Source: Ditylenchus dipsaci
Lineage: Eukaryota > Nematoda > Chromadorea > Rhabditida > Anguinidae
Assembly (NCBI GenBank): GCA_004194705.1
Contig: SADC01000234.1
Coordinates: forward strand, 107,627-171,626
Reading direction: 5' to 3'
Length of the DNA stretch: 64,000 nucleotides
This document shows positions 12,137-24,399 of this stretch, piece after piece. Each line of letters opens with the position of its first letter. Positions within the stretch are counted from its first letter, which is position 1. The position numbers and the translations under genes are program-made. The notes under the pieces are model-generated. The model was not told where the DNA came from. It searched no databases and saw nothing but the letters and a program-made list of their open reading frames with translations.

Positions 12137-12499
12137 TAGTTTCTGAGAATCGCAACTGTTTTACGAGAAAGATCTGCAACTTTCGAAATAAAAGTAGGTC
12201 ATAACTAATAAATTCTCAAGTTTCGAAAAACCTGGCTAACTAAAATATAAATAGGCTTTTCCAATTCCAAGTTTTTATAACCCGCTTTGATTCTAAACTT
12301 AAAAGTGTAGACCACCAAAATTAAAGCAGTACTACTCAATTTCTTCAAACTCATCTGTTGATCAAACTGCATTAAAACTAAAAATACCACTTTCTTCCGA
12401 CCAAGACTATAAAAATTGGAAAGTTTTGGCCCATCTGTTGCACTGCTCATCTTTATTGTCCTTTACTTAACTACTTGATCCCTTAAAATGCTGCTTTTG

Positions 12500-12730
12500 A
12501 AAAACAATTAAGTGTGTTTCTTTGCCTCTTGCTTGCCTAATTCCTTAATTTGCCCTATTTACAGGGCGAGTCATCGCCCGCATTTCCTCTTTACCAAATA
12601 TTTTTTGCCCCCTTACAAGCATGATCTATTGATGGAAGGGAGAGAGGAGCAAGCTCCAACAAATCGAAAACATAGCAGCCTGGCGCCAACAGCGCCAAAT
12701 AACACGGTCCTTTTATGACGGTTATGCTTT
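12500..12730. promoter_or_regulatory. Non-repetitive island within the large mbr-1/E93 intron
   Basis: GC-richer than neighbours and without inverted repeats. No definite motif; listed for composition only. Confidence 0.2.
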
Positions 12731-12779
12731 TTTGCTTCTAATTGTCCAAAAGGCCGTCTTCCTTAATAAGGTCAAAAAT

Positions 12780-13687
12780 GAAAAAGAAAGAATACCATTA
12801 TTCTGATGGATATTTTTTGAATGAATTTTGTCTTGATCTTCTTTGCTGAATTAATTGTTTCGGAAAAATTGCTAGAACAATTTTCGTGATAAAAAATACA
12901 ATTAATTAATGCTAATCAGAACTAATTGGATCTTTTTTGTTTTATTTTCAATACTTTGATCTTTTATGACTTTTGTAGATAGTAGGTGGTCTAGAAACTT
13001 TTGATAATTATTCAAACTAAAATATAAAAAAACTGAATTTTTTTGTGTTTCGTGTTAAAACTTTTTTAATATTCGTTTTTTTCTAAAATCGTACTTTTGG
13101 CATTGTTTTCTCTAAACTAATTTCAAAAACTTCTCTCAGGCAAGTTGACACACAATTTGTAGCTCTTTTCACTGGCTTGATTTGAATGATAACTTTCTTG
13201 GAGCAGTCTTCAAATGGTGGGTCGAAAACACAATGTCAATAGAACGATTTGAATAAAAAATTGGGCGCTGAATACGGTAATAAGTTTGCTTGAAATTCAT
13301 TATTCAAATAATTTATTTTGTCGACTGAAATTTATTTTTGCTTTTTTAGTCAGATCAAATTTACTGATTCATCTATCGTTTATTATCTTTGAATATCCTT
13401 TATCTCTTTCGGCATTTGGCTTTTCAATTTGTTCCTTATTGTTGTTATCGCTGTAAGAAGAAAGGAAAAATAATATGTTGTGGTCCGATTCCCGCATCAT
13501 CCAAAAGGACCGGAAATGTGGTGTCTCAACGGCTGGAAGTTATCAATGATCGGATGTCCGCTTATGTGTTATGGTTCTTTGGCTAAGTGGATTACAAAAA
13601 ATTGACGAAAAATTATTTTACTATATTCTCGCGGACCTTTTTGCCCGATGTGTGTTTGGAACATATGTAGAGACTCATTTAACAATA
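12780..13687. other. AT-rich intronic stretch
   Basis: Nothing recognisable. A frame at 13389-13586 includes a cysteine-rich patch but no splice or family support. Confidence 0.4.
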
Positions 13688-13836
13688 CAGTCGAACCTGG
13701 AAATAATGGCGCCCTTGGGGATCAGCTGGAGGTGCCCTTATATCCAGGGTGCCATTGTATGGAGGTGAGCTTTGTCGAATTTTCTTTCCGGCTAGCCAAA
13801 TGTGGTCGAAAAAAAGCCGTTATACAGGGTTGATTG
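13688..13836. mobile_element. TA-target MITE with CAGTCGAACC end
   Basis: Left CAGTCGAACCTGGAAATAAT, right GCCGTTATACAGGGTTGATTG, TA duplicated at both flanks. The terminal repeats have diverged. Confidence 0.6.
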
Positions 13837-14199
13837 TAATCAAAATTACAGTCTGGCGAGAGTTGAGCCAAAATTTGTAGGACCTTAGGCGAAACATTGA
13901 CTTGAGGTGAGGGTACGACAAAGTGGGTTAATTAAAATTTCAATTTTTTTGAGTTATGACTAAGAAATTTGATCTGACGCTGTCTTCAAAAAAGATTTGA
14001 TTATTTTCGGACGGCTCATTTTTTTGATTTTCAAAAATTCGGTCTAGGTAGGCAAGAGTCCGAACCGTAGGAGAATCAACCAAAATTGCAAATAGACCAC
14101 ATTTGTATGTCGACAATTCACGGTAAATATATTTTTTAACTTCCACGCATTGGTTTTCTGCTGCTTAGTGTTTTTCAAAATGACCAAAGTTCAGCTGAT

Positions 14200-14480
14200 C
14201 AACTTTTTTGCCTATTGTTTCTGGGGTGCCAGGTGCGGGATCGCCAAAACTGGTGAACAAATATGACAATAGAAGACAAAAAAATTGGCTGGCGAAAACC
14301 TTTAAGATCAACAAAACACTCCAAAAGCAGCTCTTCTCCCAGTTTTGTGGCTTGAAGCCCTTGGTGTCGGTCTTTTATTCCACCCTAAAAAGAAATGCTT
14401 AAGGTGTGCAGGAATGAACAATAAGCCGGGGATGGCGCCTCTTGCCCCTTTTCTTTTCTCTTCTTCTCCTTTTGTGACAA
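14200..14480. promoter_or_regulatory. Non-repetitive island within the large mbr-1/E93 intron
   Basis: Unique-looking sequence with better codon-like composition on both strands, but no splice sites that fit a gene. Listed for composition only. Confidence 0.2.
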
Positions 14481-14769
14481 TAATAAAAGTTTGGTTGGCT
14501 CAGAAGCGCGTGCGGCTGGCTGGAAAATTGCATAATAAAGAACAGATTTATTTTGGAGACACACAAACTGTTCTTGCAATAACACCTGACAACCGAAAAC
14601 TTGTAGCTCAACTTTTTTTCATGTTGCCGAACCATAACAAAGCAATTTGTGTGGATAGTAAGGTTTTGTCGCTTAAAATAGCCTTATTTGCAGTGGAAGA
14701 TATATTTATAGAAAAGGTTACGAATAAAAACTTTTTTCATAAGCATTTTACATTAAAGAAAAAGTTCTA

Positions 14770-15900
14770 AAATTATTTGATCACCACCCTCAAATAATTC
14801 TTGGTATCAATCAAGGAATGCTAAAAACGTTTTTTTGTTTTTTAATGAACAGAAGTCTTTAGCTTGCAAATTTATTTTTTCTTTTTAAAGAGAATCGGCC
14901 TAAAATAGTGTCTAAACACGTCATGAAAGGCCTGGTCCAAATCTTTTGAATTTATGAAGTAAGTAAACTGCCCTATTGACCTTTAGCGGGCATTATTTTT
15001 AGCCTTGCCCCATATTGTATTTTTCTCAAAAAATTATTTGTCCCACCTGCTATATTTTTTTTAAATGTCTTGGCCCTGTGTCTATAATAATTATGTTGGT
15101 GGTGTGATTCTGGTAATCAGGTTGATTATGCTTAACACTATCTCCTTAACCATGATCACATTCAAAACCACAGGCGGACCAGGGAATTTTTCAAGAAAAA
15201 ACAACAGGGGACCAAGCTAAGAATAGGGCCCTGTAAAGGTCAATAGGCCCTGTAAAGATAGGCGGTCAATAAAAAAGGGTCAATAGGCCCATTCCTCTAA
15301 TAAACTCCTCTATCATCAACGACTTTGAATTCGGTTTCGAAACAAACATTTTTGGTTGTATTCATTGCCTTATCCATAGTTGCACGAGCGCCGGTGCCGA
15401 CTTTTTTGTTGTTTTTTTTATAAAAAATACTCTTAGCATCTGTGGTAAGGAGAGGGAGGAGGTCGTAGGGTAATTACCTACCGCCCCCCCCCTTTGGAAA
15501 TACGTCACCCTCCCCTTGACCGTGAAAATTAGGCAAATTACCCCCCCCCCCCCCCTTGAGAAAGTTCAAGTTGCGGCCCTGATGTTGGGTATGTTGGTTA
15601 AGCGAAAAATGCTGACCTTTTTATGGTTATTTTTGTGGTCTGCAAGCATGGTAGTTAGTCCATGAAGCAAGCATGAAAACTATTGTTCTGAACAAGTGTG
15701 ATGTTTCAAATAGTCCGTCTCAAATCAATCAACCGACTTTGTTTTCCAAAATAACATCAACAACGTTTTTAATGTTTATTAAAACTTTAAAATATTTAGT
15801 GATCGATTGGCCATCTTAACTACAAAAGAAACAGTTTCCAGGAATCTTTTCGCCAAATATTTGTTCCATTATTTCCAAATGCATTTGCTAATGCATTCTG
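14770..15900. other. Gene-free intronic stretch with poly-C tracts
   Basis: No gene. Fragments of foldback DNA and two long C-runs (about 15484-15492 and 15541-15555) inside otherwise AT-rich sequence. Confidence 0.5.
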
Positions 15901-16250
15901 CTACTCTAATGCTAAGCGATAAATAGGGGTGGGGGCTGGGCCCTGCTTCTCCTCTTCTCCGATCAGAAGACCGCCCAATTCAAAGTGTCTGCCCATGGAC
16001 CCCTCTGCCCAAATTAAACATTTGTGTAAGGCAGAATGCTGTTTTCCCTTCTCCCCTTCCAGCCAGCCCAACTGCAGTTTTTATTGTTTGGAAATACTGT
16101 TGTTATTTGGGAACAGAGGTGTGGGTGTAGTAGTAGTTGTGAAAGTGGTACTGTAGTACTACTGGTATTAGTGGTACTCAGTACTGGTTCTCTTGCCAAT
16201 ATTTATATTAAAATTTGAGTTTAAAGGAGCACACCAGTGCGAATTAAAGC
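15900..16250. promoter_or_regulatory. Non-repetitive island, candidate enhancer
   Basis: GC-richer block with AATTAAA, GCTAATGC and a GTAGTAGTAGTTGTG tract. Overlapping frames on both strands look like composition effects. Confidence 0.2.
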
Positions 16251-16490
16251 GGGGACTAGAAGTGTTTAAAAAAATGGATCATTCCAAATAGGATATTGAT
16301 GTGTTTATCCTACTTTAAAAAATTAAACTAAACACTTTTGTTGGATAAGGTAAAACCCTTATAAAAAATTTTCAAGCAAGTAAAAGATTTCTGCCTCCGA
16401 GACACCACCACCCACATGGGTATAACAGTTCGATTCATGATCATTAATTAACTTGTGTAAATTTTGATCGAAAATCATCAACTTTGTGAG

Positions 16491-17012
16491 GAGAAGTTTC
16501 GGCGCTATCCAACATAGGGGGTTTGCCTTGGTCCCCCTATGGAACTTTTTGGTATTTTTTAGGTTTATGCTTAGGCAAGGGTGGGCCAACGTATGTTAGA
16601 ATGGACTCAGACCAGTGTTTTCAAAGGCCACACCTCACACTTAGGGTCACACTAACTTCAGTGACCTTTTTATCTCAAATTTTGTGTAATTTGGCCAAAA
16701 ATTATTTTTAACTAGAGTGTTTGACCACTCAATCGATAGGGACAAACCTCAGCTACAAAACTGTATGAAAACATTTAAAATCCGAAAACAAAATTTGAGA
16801 TAAAAAGGTCAATGAAGTTAGTGTGACCCTAAGTGTGAGGTGTGACTTTTGAAAACACTGACTCAGACATCAGTTTAAAATATGTTTCAATCCGTCCTAA
16901 TATACGCTGGCCTACCCTTGCTTGAGCGTAAGCCTAAAAAATAACAAAAAAATTCCGCAGGGGAGACTAAGGCAACCCCCACCCCCTTTGTTGGATAGGG
17001 CCGAAGTTTCTC
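16491..17012. repeat. Foldback of the GGCTTAGGC / TTGCCTTGGTCCCC family
   Basis: The left arm contains CGCTATCCAACATAGGGGG and TTGCCTTGGTCCCC. The right arm contains CCCCTTTGTTGGATAGGGCC and GGGGAGACTAAGGCAA. The inner arms carry TTAGGCAAGGGTGGGCCAAC and its complement. A hAT-type MITE is inserted near the centre. Confidence 0.7.
16613..16860. mobile_element. hAT-type MITE with perfect 8-bp TSD
   Basis: TIR CAGTGTTTTCAAA / TTTGAAAACACTG. The 8-mer ACTCAGAC flanks both ends (16605-16612 and 16861-16868). The subterminal segments (CACACCTCACACTTAGGGTC and its complement) extend the inverted repeat. It sits inside an older palindrome. 248 bp, non-coding. Confidence 0.9.
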
Positions 17013-17593
17013 GAACGTTTAAAATGTCTCCATAAATTTCATTGAGGTCAGGTCAAATTAATTTATAGAAGCTGATTTAAAGCCACTTTATATAGATCAG
17101 TCAGGAAAGTCATCACTCATTACAACTTATTTATTTATTAGAAGGATATCTCAGCTCTTTATAATCGGTTTGACTTGATTTTTATGGATTCGGATTCAGG
17201 AAGATATCAAGGGTGACTTCTGGAAACATTTCCTTACAAATTGATGATTTTCGATCAAATAGGTCATGAATCGATAGTCGTCCCCAAGCTTTAAAAACCA
17301 TATGTTTTGCAAAGTGTTTTATTATAAAATTCTTCAACAGATTCATCGACCCGAAACAAGAAAAAGCATCACCAAAAACATAGTCAACAAAACACAGTCC
17401 ACAAAAAATTGTGTGCACTTTTTTGTTTGTCTATGTGCTTCCTGGGCTCCTTTGGTATTTTGTATTTAGTGGTATTTTGGCATTCTTTGGCTCCATAACC
17501 CATTAAATAACATTGAATGTAGCCAACCAGCGTGATTACCGAGAATTTAAACTGTGTTCAAGCAGAAATATTACTCTTTAATATTATTTTTAG
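17013..17593. other. Intron sequence before the main mbr-1/E93 exon cluster
   Basis: No gene or element recognised. The minus-strand frame at 17182-17418 is not supported by splice sites or homology. Confidence 0.4.
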
Positions 17594-20500
17594 TGTCAAC
17601 CGAGCGCCCCAAAGATTTCGACCCCAAAACTAAAGAGAAGGAAAGCTGTTTATGGTGTGCTGGCAATAATCGAGTAGCTAGCTTTGCATCTACTGAAGTG
17701 CCTAATTTCAAAGTATTTAATTTAAATTTAAATTTAATTTTAAATTTAAAAAGCTAGCCGGAATTTACGTAGTTACCATAATTTTTTTAGGCTTTAATGG
17801 CAGAAGGCAGACTGAAATCATCTGGTCGGTCAGATTGCAACTTCTTGGACCCGTCCCTGGGCATCCCTCGTCTCTCAGACTCTTCCCTTCTCAACTCCTC
17901 TTCAGCAGTGGGGACAGGGGCAGTCCGTCTTCACCCATCTCCATGTGCTCTGTCAAGTCCTTCAGCTCGTCCAACTCCACCTTCAAGGATTCTTCTTCGT
18001 CATTCAACTTTGACAACATTTTTGATTCCACCAAACGAGCTGGCCACAATGAAGCCTTTGCGAGTGGGCAGGGTCGAGCTGATAAGTTAGAGCAGGATAG
18101 CAGCAGATTGGCTGCAGCGCTGAACCTCTTGCCTGGACTGCCTATGCTATCTAATCCTGCTTTGTTTGCTTCGCCGGGTAAACTCCTGGATCTAAAAGGA
18201 TCAAAGCTATTCATAAGATTTTGTATTGTAGGTCTTTGGATGAATTCTACTCCGTCTTCTTCACTGGTTGACCAGCAGAAAGCCGCCTTTGAAGGCATTT
18301 CAAGGCAAAATATTGCTTCCTCTAGTGATAATTATGGATTGGGAGAAGGTAAATTTGATATTCAATATTGAAATATTGAAAACGTGTCTAAGGCACTTTT
18401 ATGCTCTACTTTAAAATCCCTAATATTTTTTAGCAGACCTTGTGCAGCGCTTTGCTCAATGTCAGACTCAATTGATGACTTTGAACATTATGTCTGGTCT
18501 TTTCAACAACGCTGACTCTACCCAGCAATTTAGTGGACTGACAAATGAGAATACTGAGTCGAACCGCCACCCTTCTCTAGCCCCTTTTTTCAACTCTCAA
18601 ACCACCAACTGCTCAGAAGAGTCTATTCAAGACACAACAGGAGCAGATGATGAAGACAAACCACTAGATCTAAGTTCGGGTCGCAATCAAGCTGCTGATG
18701 GGAAGCCAACAGCTTCTGGCAAAATAGAGGAGATGCTTAGAAGGGAGCCATTAGGCAAACACTCTGTCATCAAGAAGTCTCCTAAGAAACTGGCTCAACA
18801 CCTTAAAGTGGACAATAGAAGTGCTGCAGAGTGGTGGGCGATTTTGTGATTTAGATGTCAAAAATAAAAGTTTTTTTTGGATTAAGGTTGTCGACGGATT
18901 TTACACAAAGCAAGCCACTACCTTCGCCGTCCTCTTCTACTACTGCAATCAACCCCAAGCTTCATATGTTGGGAACTAAGCGCAACTACACTCAAGCCGA
19001 CTTGGATGCAGCTGTTTTGGTGAGCAATTTTAGAAAAAATAAAAAAAAGGACGGCTGGAAAAAATCTCGAGAATCAGCTTCGACTTTCAACATCTTCACT
19101 CAAGTTTTACAAACCTATACAAAAATTGTTCTACCGTATTTTCTCCAGATTCCCTCGGTGGGATCATTTCAGAACTTGAAAAAAATTTAAAATTATAAAT
19201 TGAAAATGGTCTAGTCGAAAATGGGGAAGATTATTAGACTAATACGGTGTATCCGCTTGCAGGACATTCGAATGGGCCGTCTGGGCACTAGACGGGCATC
19301 TGTGGTGTACGGCATCCCCAGGTCCACACTTCGCAACAAAATCTACAAGCTAGAAGCTGCAGAAGACAATGGGATGGTCTAGCAAGAGAAGAAGGCTCAA
19401 CGCCTATGCTCTCAGGAAGAAGGAGAAGTCAGTTTCTATCTTTTAGACACAGGCCATACTAAATCTCTTTTTTCAGAAACTCGCTTCAAGTGCTCAAACG
19501 ATCTGCCCCTAAAGACCTACTCAATCTCAATGGAGACGAACCAACACCAAAGAAAATGGTCCTCAAGCGGACCAAGTTGTCTTGCTCTCCAGCCATCGAA
19601 GTTTCTAATGCTCCTTTCTTAGCTCTGGCCGAGTCAGTGAGCAGTCCTCTTGCGCTCACTAAGAAGGGCATGTCCACAACTTCATCCTGCTCCCCTCAAA
19701 TAATAGCCGACACCACCCTGCCTTCATTGAACTCATTCTCAGAGATGCTGAAGCAGTATGTGGAGAAGCTGGACGAGGTAGAGAAGACCAGCACTCATGA
19801 CAGTGTCACCCCTCCCACTGAACACTCAGGAGATGATGACACTTCTGGTGGAGGCCCGGACTCCAAGCGTCCAAGGCCAAAAAGAGGGCAGTATAGGTGA
19901 GTAATTCCAAAAGTTCCATCCTCCTAGGGCACTATACTTTGAAGTTTCATTATTAATACAATGTACAGTTCATGTAGGCCCCCTGCTTAAACCCTGACAA
20001 TTTTTTGCCCACCACCCACTTCAAAGTCTTATGACAAATTTAATTAGCAAGCCTATTCCAATCTACTATTTTGCTGATTGTTTTTCCAGAATTTTTTGAT
20101 TTTCGGACCTTCATTATTTGGCACCTCTTTTTTAAAAGTCAGGTGCCGGATGGGAAAATTATAAGAGTTTGTAAAAAGTGATCTGTAAAATTTTCTAATA
20201 GGCTGGCGAATCACATTTGTCACAGGACCAAAATTGGGGAAAAGAAGTGTCTCACCTATGAGGGGACGAGCTTGAGAGAATTCCGGATAAACCAGGATCG
20301 ATTGTATGAATTTAACAATAATTTTGCAGAAAATACGACAAAGGAGCCTTGGAGAAAGCAGTGGCTTCAGTGCGCAGTGGAGAAATGTCAGTGCATCGAG
20401 CAGGCAGCTTCTATGGAGTGCCGCATTCCACTTTGGAGTACAAGGTAAAGGAGAGAAACTTGCTGAGACACAAGAACCGAAGGACTGGAGCGACAAAGGT

Positions 20501-20697
20501 TGAAGACATGAGCTATTCTGCCTCCATCCCACAAAAAGCAACACTAGTCATCAGAGCAGTGTGGAGAGCATGGAGGCTGCAGATGTTGTATTGGAAGCAC
20601 CTGGATTAGAGGAGGAAGACATGGAGAAGAAGATGCTTCTAGTGCCGCTGTAGCTGAGGTGGTAGAGGCTGTGGGCAGTGGTGCCATGGTTGCATGA
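17594..20697 (+). CDS. mbr-1: E93/Mblk-1/LCOR-family transcription factor (MBR-1 type), seven exons
   Basis: Nuclear DNA-binding regulator; relatives control ecdysone-driven metamorphosis in insects and neurite pruning in C. elegans. Exons: 17594-17712, 17791-18348, 18437-about 18830, 18911-19019, 19263-19427, 19477-19896, 20330-20697. In order they show an N-terminal KESCLWC motif like the KC-x-x-C of LCOR/E93; Ser-rich segments; KPLDLSS, a CtBP-binding motif; a first pipsqueak helix-turn-helix split by an intron ([11 protein letters not shown] then [20 protein letters not shown]); an NLS-like SKRRRLN; and a second pipsqueak domain ([20 protein letters not shown]). The frame breaks near 17910, 19378, 20538 and 20630, while splice phases stay consistent. 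That points to missing or extra single bases, not loss of function. The C-terminal end is the least certain part. Confidence 0.85.
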
Positions 20698-20699
20698 AT

Positions 20700-21140
20700 A
20701 TATCTTTAAAAAATCCACTCTTATTTTGCTTGTTGGTACTTGTTTGGGTTGATCATTTAATATTTGTCTTGAGAGACCATGTATACCCAAAAAACGCCAA
20801 AACCACAGCTTGGCACACGCAATTGAGTTCGCCATAAGTACGCTAGCTAAGCAAAAAACCCACAAACGCCACCTACGCCTCCTCTCCAGGTAAACAAGAG
20901 CGCCTTTAGAAGGCGCTTTTAATTTTTTTCGACAAAACCTTTTTCCAAATGTTTTAGACACATTTTGTTTCTGGTCCTGCAAGTTCTGTCACCCAAATAA
21001 GAATAGGAAATTAATCTTTGAAAAAATTTGCAATACCTTACTTGCGTTCAACAAAAATTCTGTTGGAAACACAATGCCAACTAGACAACTTTTGAATCAG
21101 ATAGGCCATGAAGCAGAGAAACTATGGTAATTTGATGGCA
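20700..21140. other. Downstream flank of the mbr-1/E93 gene
   Basis: Unique sequence with a short GGCGCCTTTAGAAGGCGC hairpin-like segment near 20905. The minus-strand frame at 20551-20982 overlaps the gene's 3' end and has no recognisable domain. Confidence 0.4.
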
Positions 21141-21545
21141 TAATACCATTTGGTTTGCTAAAAAAGTTGAAATACGCCACGAAAAAGCTGAAATGTGCCA
21201 CGAAAAATTTAAAACTTAAATATTTCAAAGTTTTTGTTTACCTTTATGCCCAGAATCTCAGCTTTCTTAATAGTAATCAACTAGCCATATAATGCTTCGA
21301 AAAGTTGCAGGAAAAAATCTATGAATAGAGAAAATTTTTGAGCATTTATTTCATTTAAAGACTTGATGTCTACAACTTTTAAACACCTTATTTGGTCAGT
21401 TGATAGCTCATTCAAAAGCTGAGATTCAGAGCTACATTTTGGTATGAAATTGCTTCAGGAATAAACAAAAAAAATTAGATAAAAAGTCAATTTAATTTGA
21501 ATTTTGGTTTTCGTGGCACATTTCAGCTTTTTTGTAAACCAAATT
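21141..21545. repeat. Foldback element of the 'CTGAATCTCAGC' superfamily
   Basis: The left end (ATTTGGTTTGCTAAAAAAG, then AAAGCTGAAATGTGCCACGA) mirrors the right end (TCGTGGCACATTTCAGCTTT, TTTGTAAACCAAAT). The centre carries CAGAATCTCAGCTTTCTTA and the inverse AAAGCTGAGATTCAGAGCTA. Confidence 0.7.
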
Positions 21546-21820
21546 AGTATAAGCCTAATTTTATTCGGATACAGCCCAATTTTGCCGTTTTATTATATTT
21601 TTTGTACATTACCTGATTATTATAATATTTATATTGTTTTATGTATTTTTAAGTAGAAAATTTTAACACATTTTGTGGTTTGTAAATTTCTTACAAAAAT
21701 TTAAATGGGATTCTAACACTTTTTTTCTTTCGATTGCATTATTTATATCTATGAAATGTTCAAATAATACGTGCAATAACCTTTTTTCGAGCCATATCAT
21801 TAGCTCTTTTTAGGGTAAAA

Positions 21821-22199
21821 GGACAGTTCGCATCGATGCAAACTGTCCACTTGGTAATGCTATAATGACAGTACCTATTTTCAAGTAATTTTATTCTATT
21901 TTAAGCAGCTATAGTATCCGAAATTTCCAGCGCAATCCGATTTACTAAACACAATTTCGAAAAAATTATTGGTTGTTGAGATATAAGCTAAAGTTAAAAA
22001 ACAGACAGTATTTACCTATATTTTCGAACTTTGAATTATATCTCAGTAACCAAGCATTTTTTCGAAATTCTACTAAAAAATTCGGATTGCGAAGAAAATT
22101 TTGAATGCTTTGGCAGCTTAGAATAAAAAAAATACGTAAAAATAGGTACTGTTATTACAGCATTACCAAGTGGACAGTTCGCATCGATGCCAACTGTCC
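21821..22199. mobile_element. Inverted-repeat element whose two ends are each a 28-bp palindrome
   Basis: At both ends (21821-21848 and 22172-22199) stands GGACAGTT, a GCATCGATGC core, then AACTGTCC, a hairpin almost identical to its own complement. Just inside are CACTTGGTAATGCT and its complement, and ACAGTACCTATTTT and its complement, so the whole element also folds back. Non-coding, 379 bp. Confidence 0.75.
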
Positions 22200-22329
22200 T
22201 TTGTCCTTTTGTTTAGTACCAAAGAGATAACTTAAATTTTGACTTTCACTATGTGATCTATTACTGTCCCCGTCTTTTTTAAAGATTATTTACAAGTAGT
22301 TCTAAGAGATCCACTGCTCATATGCCTAT

Positions 22330-22600
22330 TATATTTTTGTGTTCATAAAGCAATTGGTGAGCAGCAACAATATTTGTGTTATCTTCTTCTGTTGTTCTTT
22401 AACACCGACAAAATCGAAAGAAAGGCAGCAAAAAAGAGAATATTCCCACCAACCCACTGGTCCTTTTATCGCCTGTGGAATCAAAATATAGAGGGAGGAA
22501 AATTTGATGGGATCCAAGATTTCTGCACACCCACACACAAATAGAGAAAGAGCTTTTTCTCTGGCCACAGCTAAGTGTGTTTATGAGAAAATGGCTCAGT
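22330..22600. promoter_or_regulatory. Non-repetitive island downstream of the mbr-1/E93 gene
   Basis: GC-richer, repeat-free block; a minus-strand frame is open but shows no domain. Candidate regulatory sequence on composition only. Confidence 0.2.
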
Positions 22601-23189
22601 TTTGGTAGGGCAAATGGCGAACAATTGGGAAAATGGCTTTATTACATACTACAATTACACTAAATTCAACAATGGAAAAAATTATTGATGTGAAACAATT
22701 TTGAAAATTATGACTTTTTTAAAATGCGAAGAATAAGAAAAATTAGATGAATTTTTACTTTTTCATACCATTTTCTCTAGCTAGGTCACTGACTAGTGAT
22801 TCACTAAAGCGCCCAGAAAATCAGTGATCAAAACACTAGTGAACACATAAACTCAGATAGAAATTAGGTAGCCGGTGAAAATATTAGGTGGCCCAGAAAG
22901 TTTGTACCAGGGTTGGCCACTTACCGGTAAATTTAAAATTTTTAAGCGGCGAAAATTGCACCCTACAAAAAAGTTTGGTACTTGTCTAGTCAGGACCGCC
23001 CCCCCCCATTTATCAAAAACTAAACTAATCAAAAAATTAAAGAAAGGGCGACCCTACTGGAGTATAATCCCACCCGAAATGAAATTTTTTTAAAGCGTTT
23101 TCAAACACTCTATATCGATCTAAAATCACCTCAGCACTTTAAAAAAGAAAATATTTTTGAGTTCTCGTCAATAAAAAATTGAGCTTTGG

Positions 23190-23400
23190 GCATTTTGAAA
23201 TATCGACCATTTGACTGTTTTAGCATGTTTTGGTCACTGGAGCTGGGCAAAAAGATTCTCTAAATGCATCTTTGTTCAAGAGTCTTGCTTGGAATTATGT
23301 CTAAGGTTAGTGAGTGTGCGCATTTTAACCTACCAAGCACCCTGCGTCCCTTCGGAGGGGGGGGGGTTGCAGGGGTGTTGGTTGCTTAGGTTGAGATGAA
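23190..23400 (+). repeat. Dispersed repeat with CTAAGGTTAGTGAGTG core
   Basis: Shares TCAAGAGTCTTGCT, CTAAGG(T)TAGTGAGTG and the 'accctgcg ... ggggg' block with the copy at 54665-54960, plus more diverged copies at 30690, 45540 and 62940. Confidence 0.6.
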
Positions 23401-23699
23401 AAAGCGCCGGCGCTTTGTTTATTTTTGGCGAGTGTGCAAGTATGGTCAAGTCATTTCAAAATTTGCAATGGCGCCAAAAAAGCGATTTACCATAATTTAC
23501 CGATTTTTCCAGAACTCGATTATTTACCGGTAATTCACCATTGGCCAACTCTAGCTTGTGTGCATTCTTTAAAGACATACTTTTGTGGCATTGTGTTTTT
23601 CCTATTTATTTCTTGACTTTTTTTCAAAAGTTGATCAATCATTTTGCTACAAAATAAGTGATCGGCTTAAAAAAGTGGTAATAAAATATATAGAAAAAT

Positions 23700-23945
23700 A
23701 CAGTGCCACAAAAGTTGGGCCCTATACCCAAATCGGGGGGGGGGGAAGAGGTTTTGCCTTGGTCCTCCTGTTTTTTTGTAACTTTTCCAGCTTAGGCATG
23801 TGCAGCCTAACGTATGTTCAGAGGGACTTAGACCTGTATTAGACAGATCTTTGAGTTCGTCCTAAAATACGTAGAATACCAAAAAAAATCACAAAAAACA
23901 ACAGGGGGGACCTGGGCAAAAAAACCCCTTGATTTAGGGATAGGG
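23700..23945. repeat. GGCTTAGGC / TTGCCTTGGTCC foldback copy
   Basis: Left TTTTGCCTTGGTCCTCCTG and CAGCTTAGGCATG, right CAACAGGGGGGACCTGGGCAA, with AACGTATGTTCAGAGGGACT mirrored by AGTTCGTCCTAAAATACG. Confidence 0.6.
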
Positions 23946-24399
23946 CAAGGGCGGAAGGTCTTTTACAGACATCTTCTCTGTGTATATAGAGTTGATTCAA
24001 TGCTATTTTGCATGGGCTAAAAAATAGGCCTAATCTATCATCTACGTTTGCATCATGTTTATTACTAAAAATAGTCAGGTCTCTGAAATTCCCAATAATA
24101 GGAGAAATGAGGGATTTTTTTGTTAGCCCAGGCAAATATGAGATCGATAAAGAAATAAGAAAGAGTGGTGTAAGGCTTTTTGAATAAACCATGAGCATAG
24201 CATGAACACTATTTGTAAAATATTACAACTTTTTTTTAGAAAAATTTTGCCCATCGTGCAAAGCTTGGAAATCAGAGGGCAACAATGAATTATCTGCACC
24301 TGGTCGAAATGAGATTTTAACCACTATTAAGGCAGTTTCGGACCGTTTAGCCAATAGAAAATGTATTTGAAAGCCTGGATAGACATTTTCGAAAAAAAA

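Noticed and set aside
14345..14770. 141-codon plus-strand frame
   Set aside because: No splice-compatible ends and no recognisable domain; shadow frames exist on the other strand.
17891..18298. 135-codon minus-strand frame
   Set aside because: Shadow of the regulator exon on the plus strand.
20053..20544. 163-codon minus-strand frame
   Set aside because: Overlaps the conserved second pipsqueak exon on the other strand and crosses its intron; no domain.
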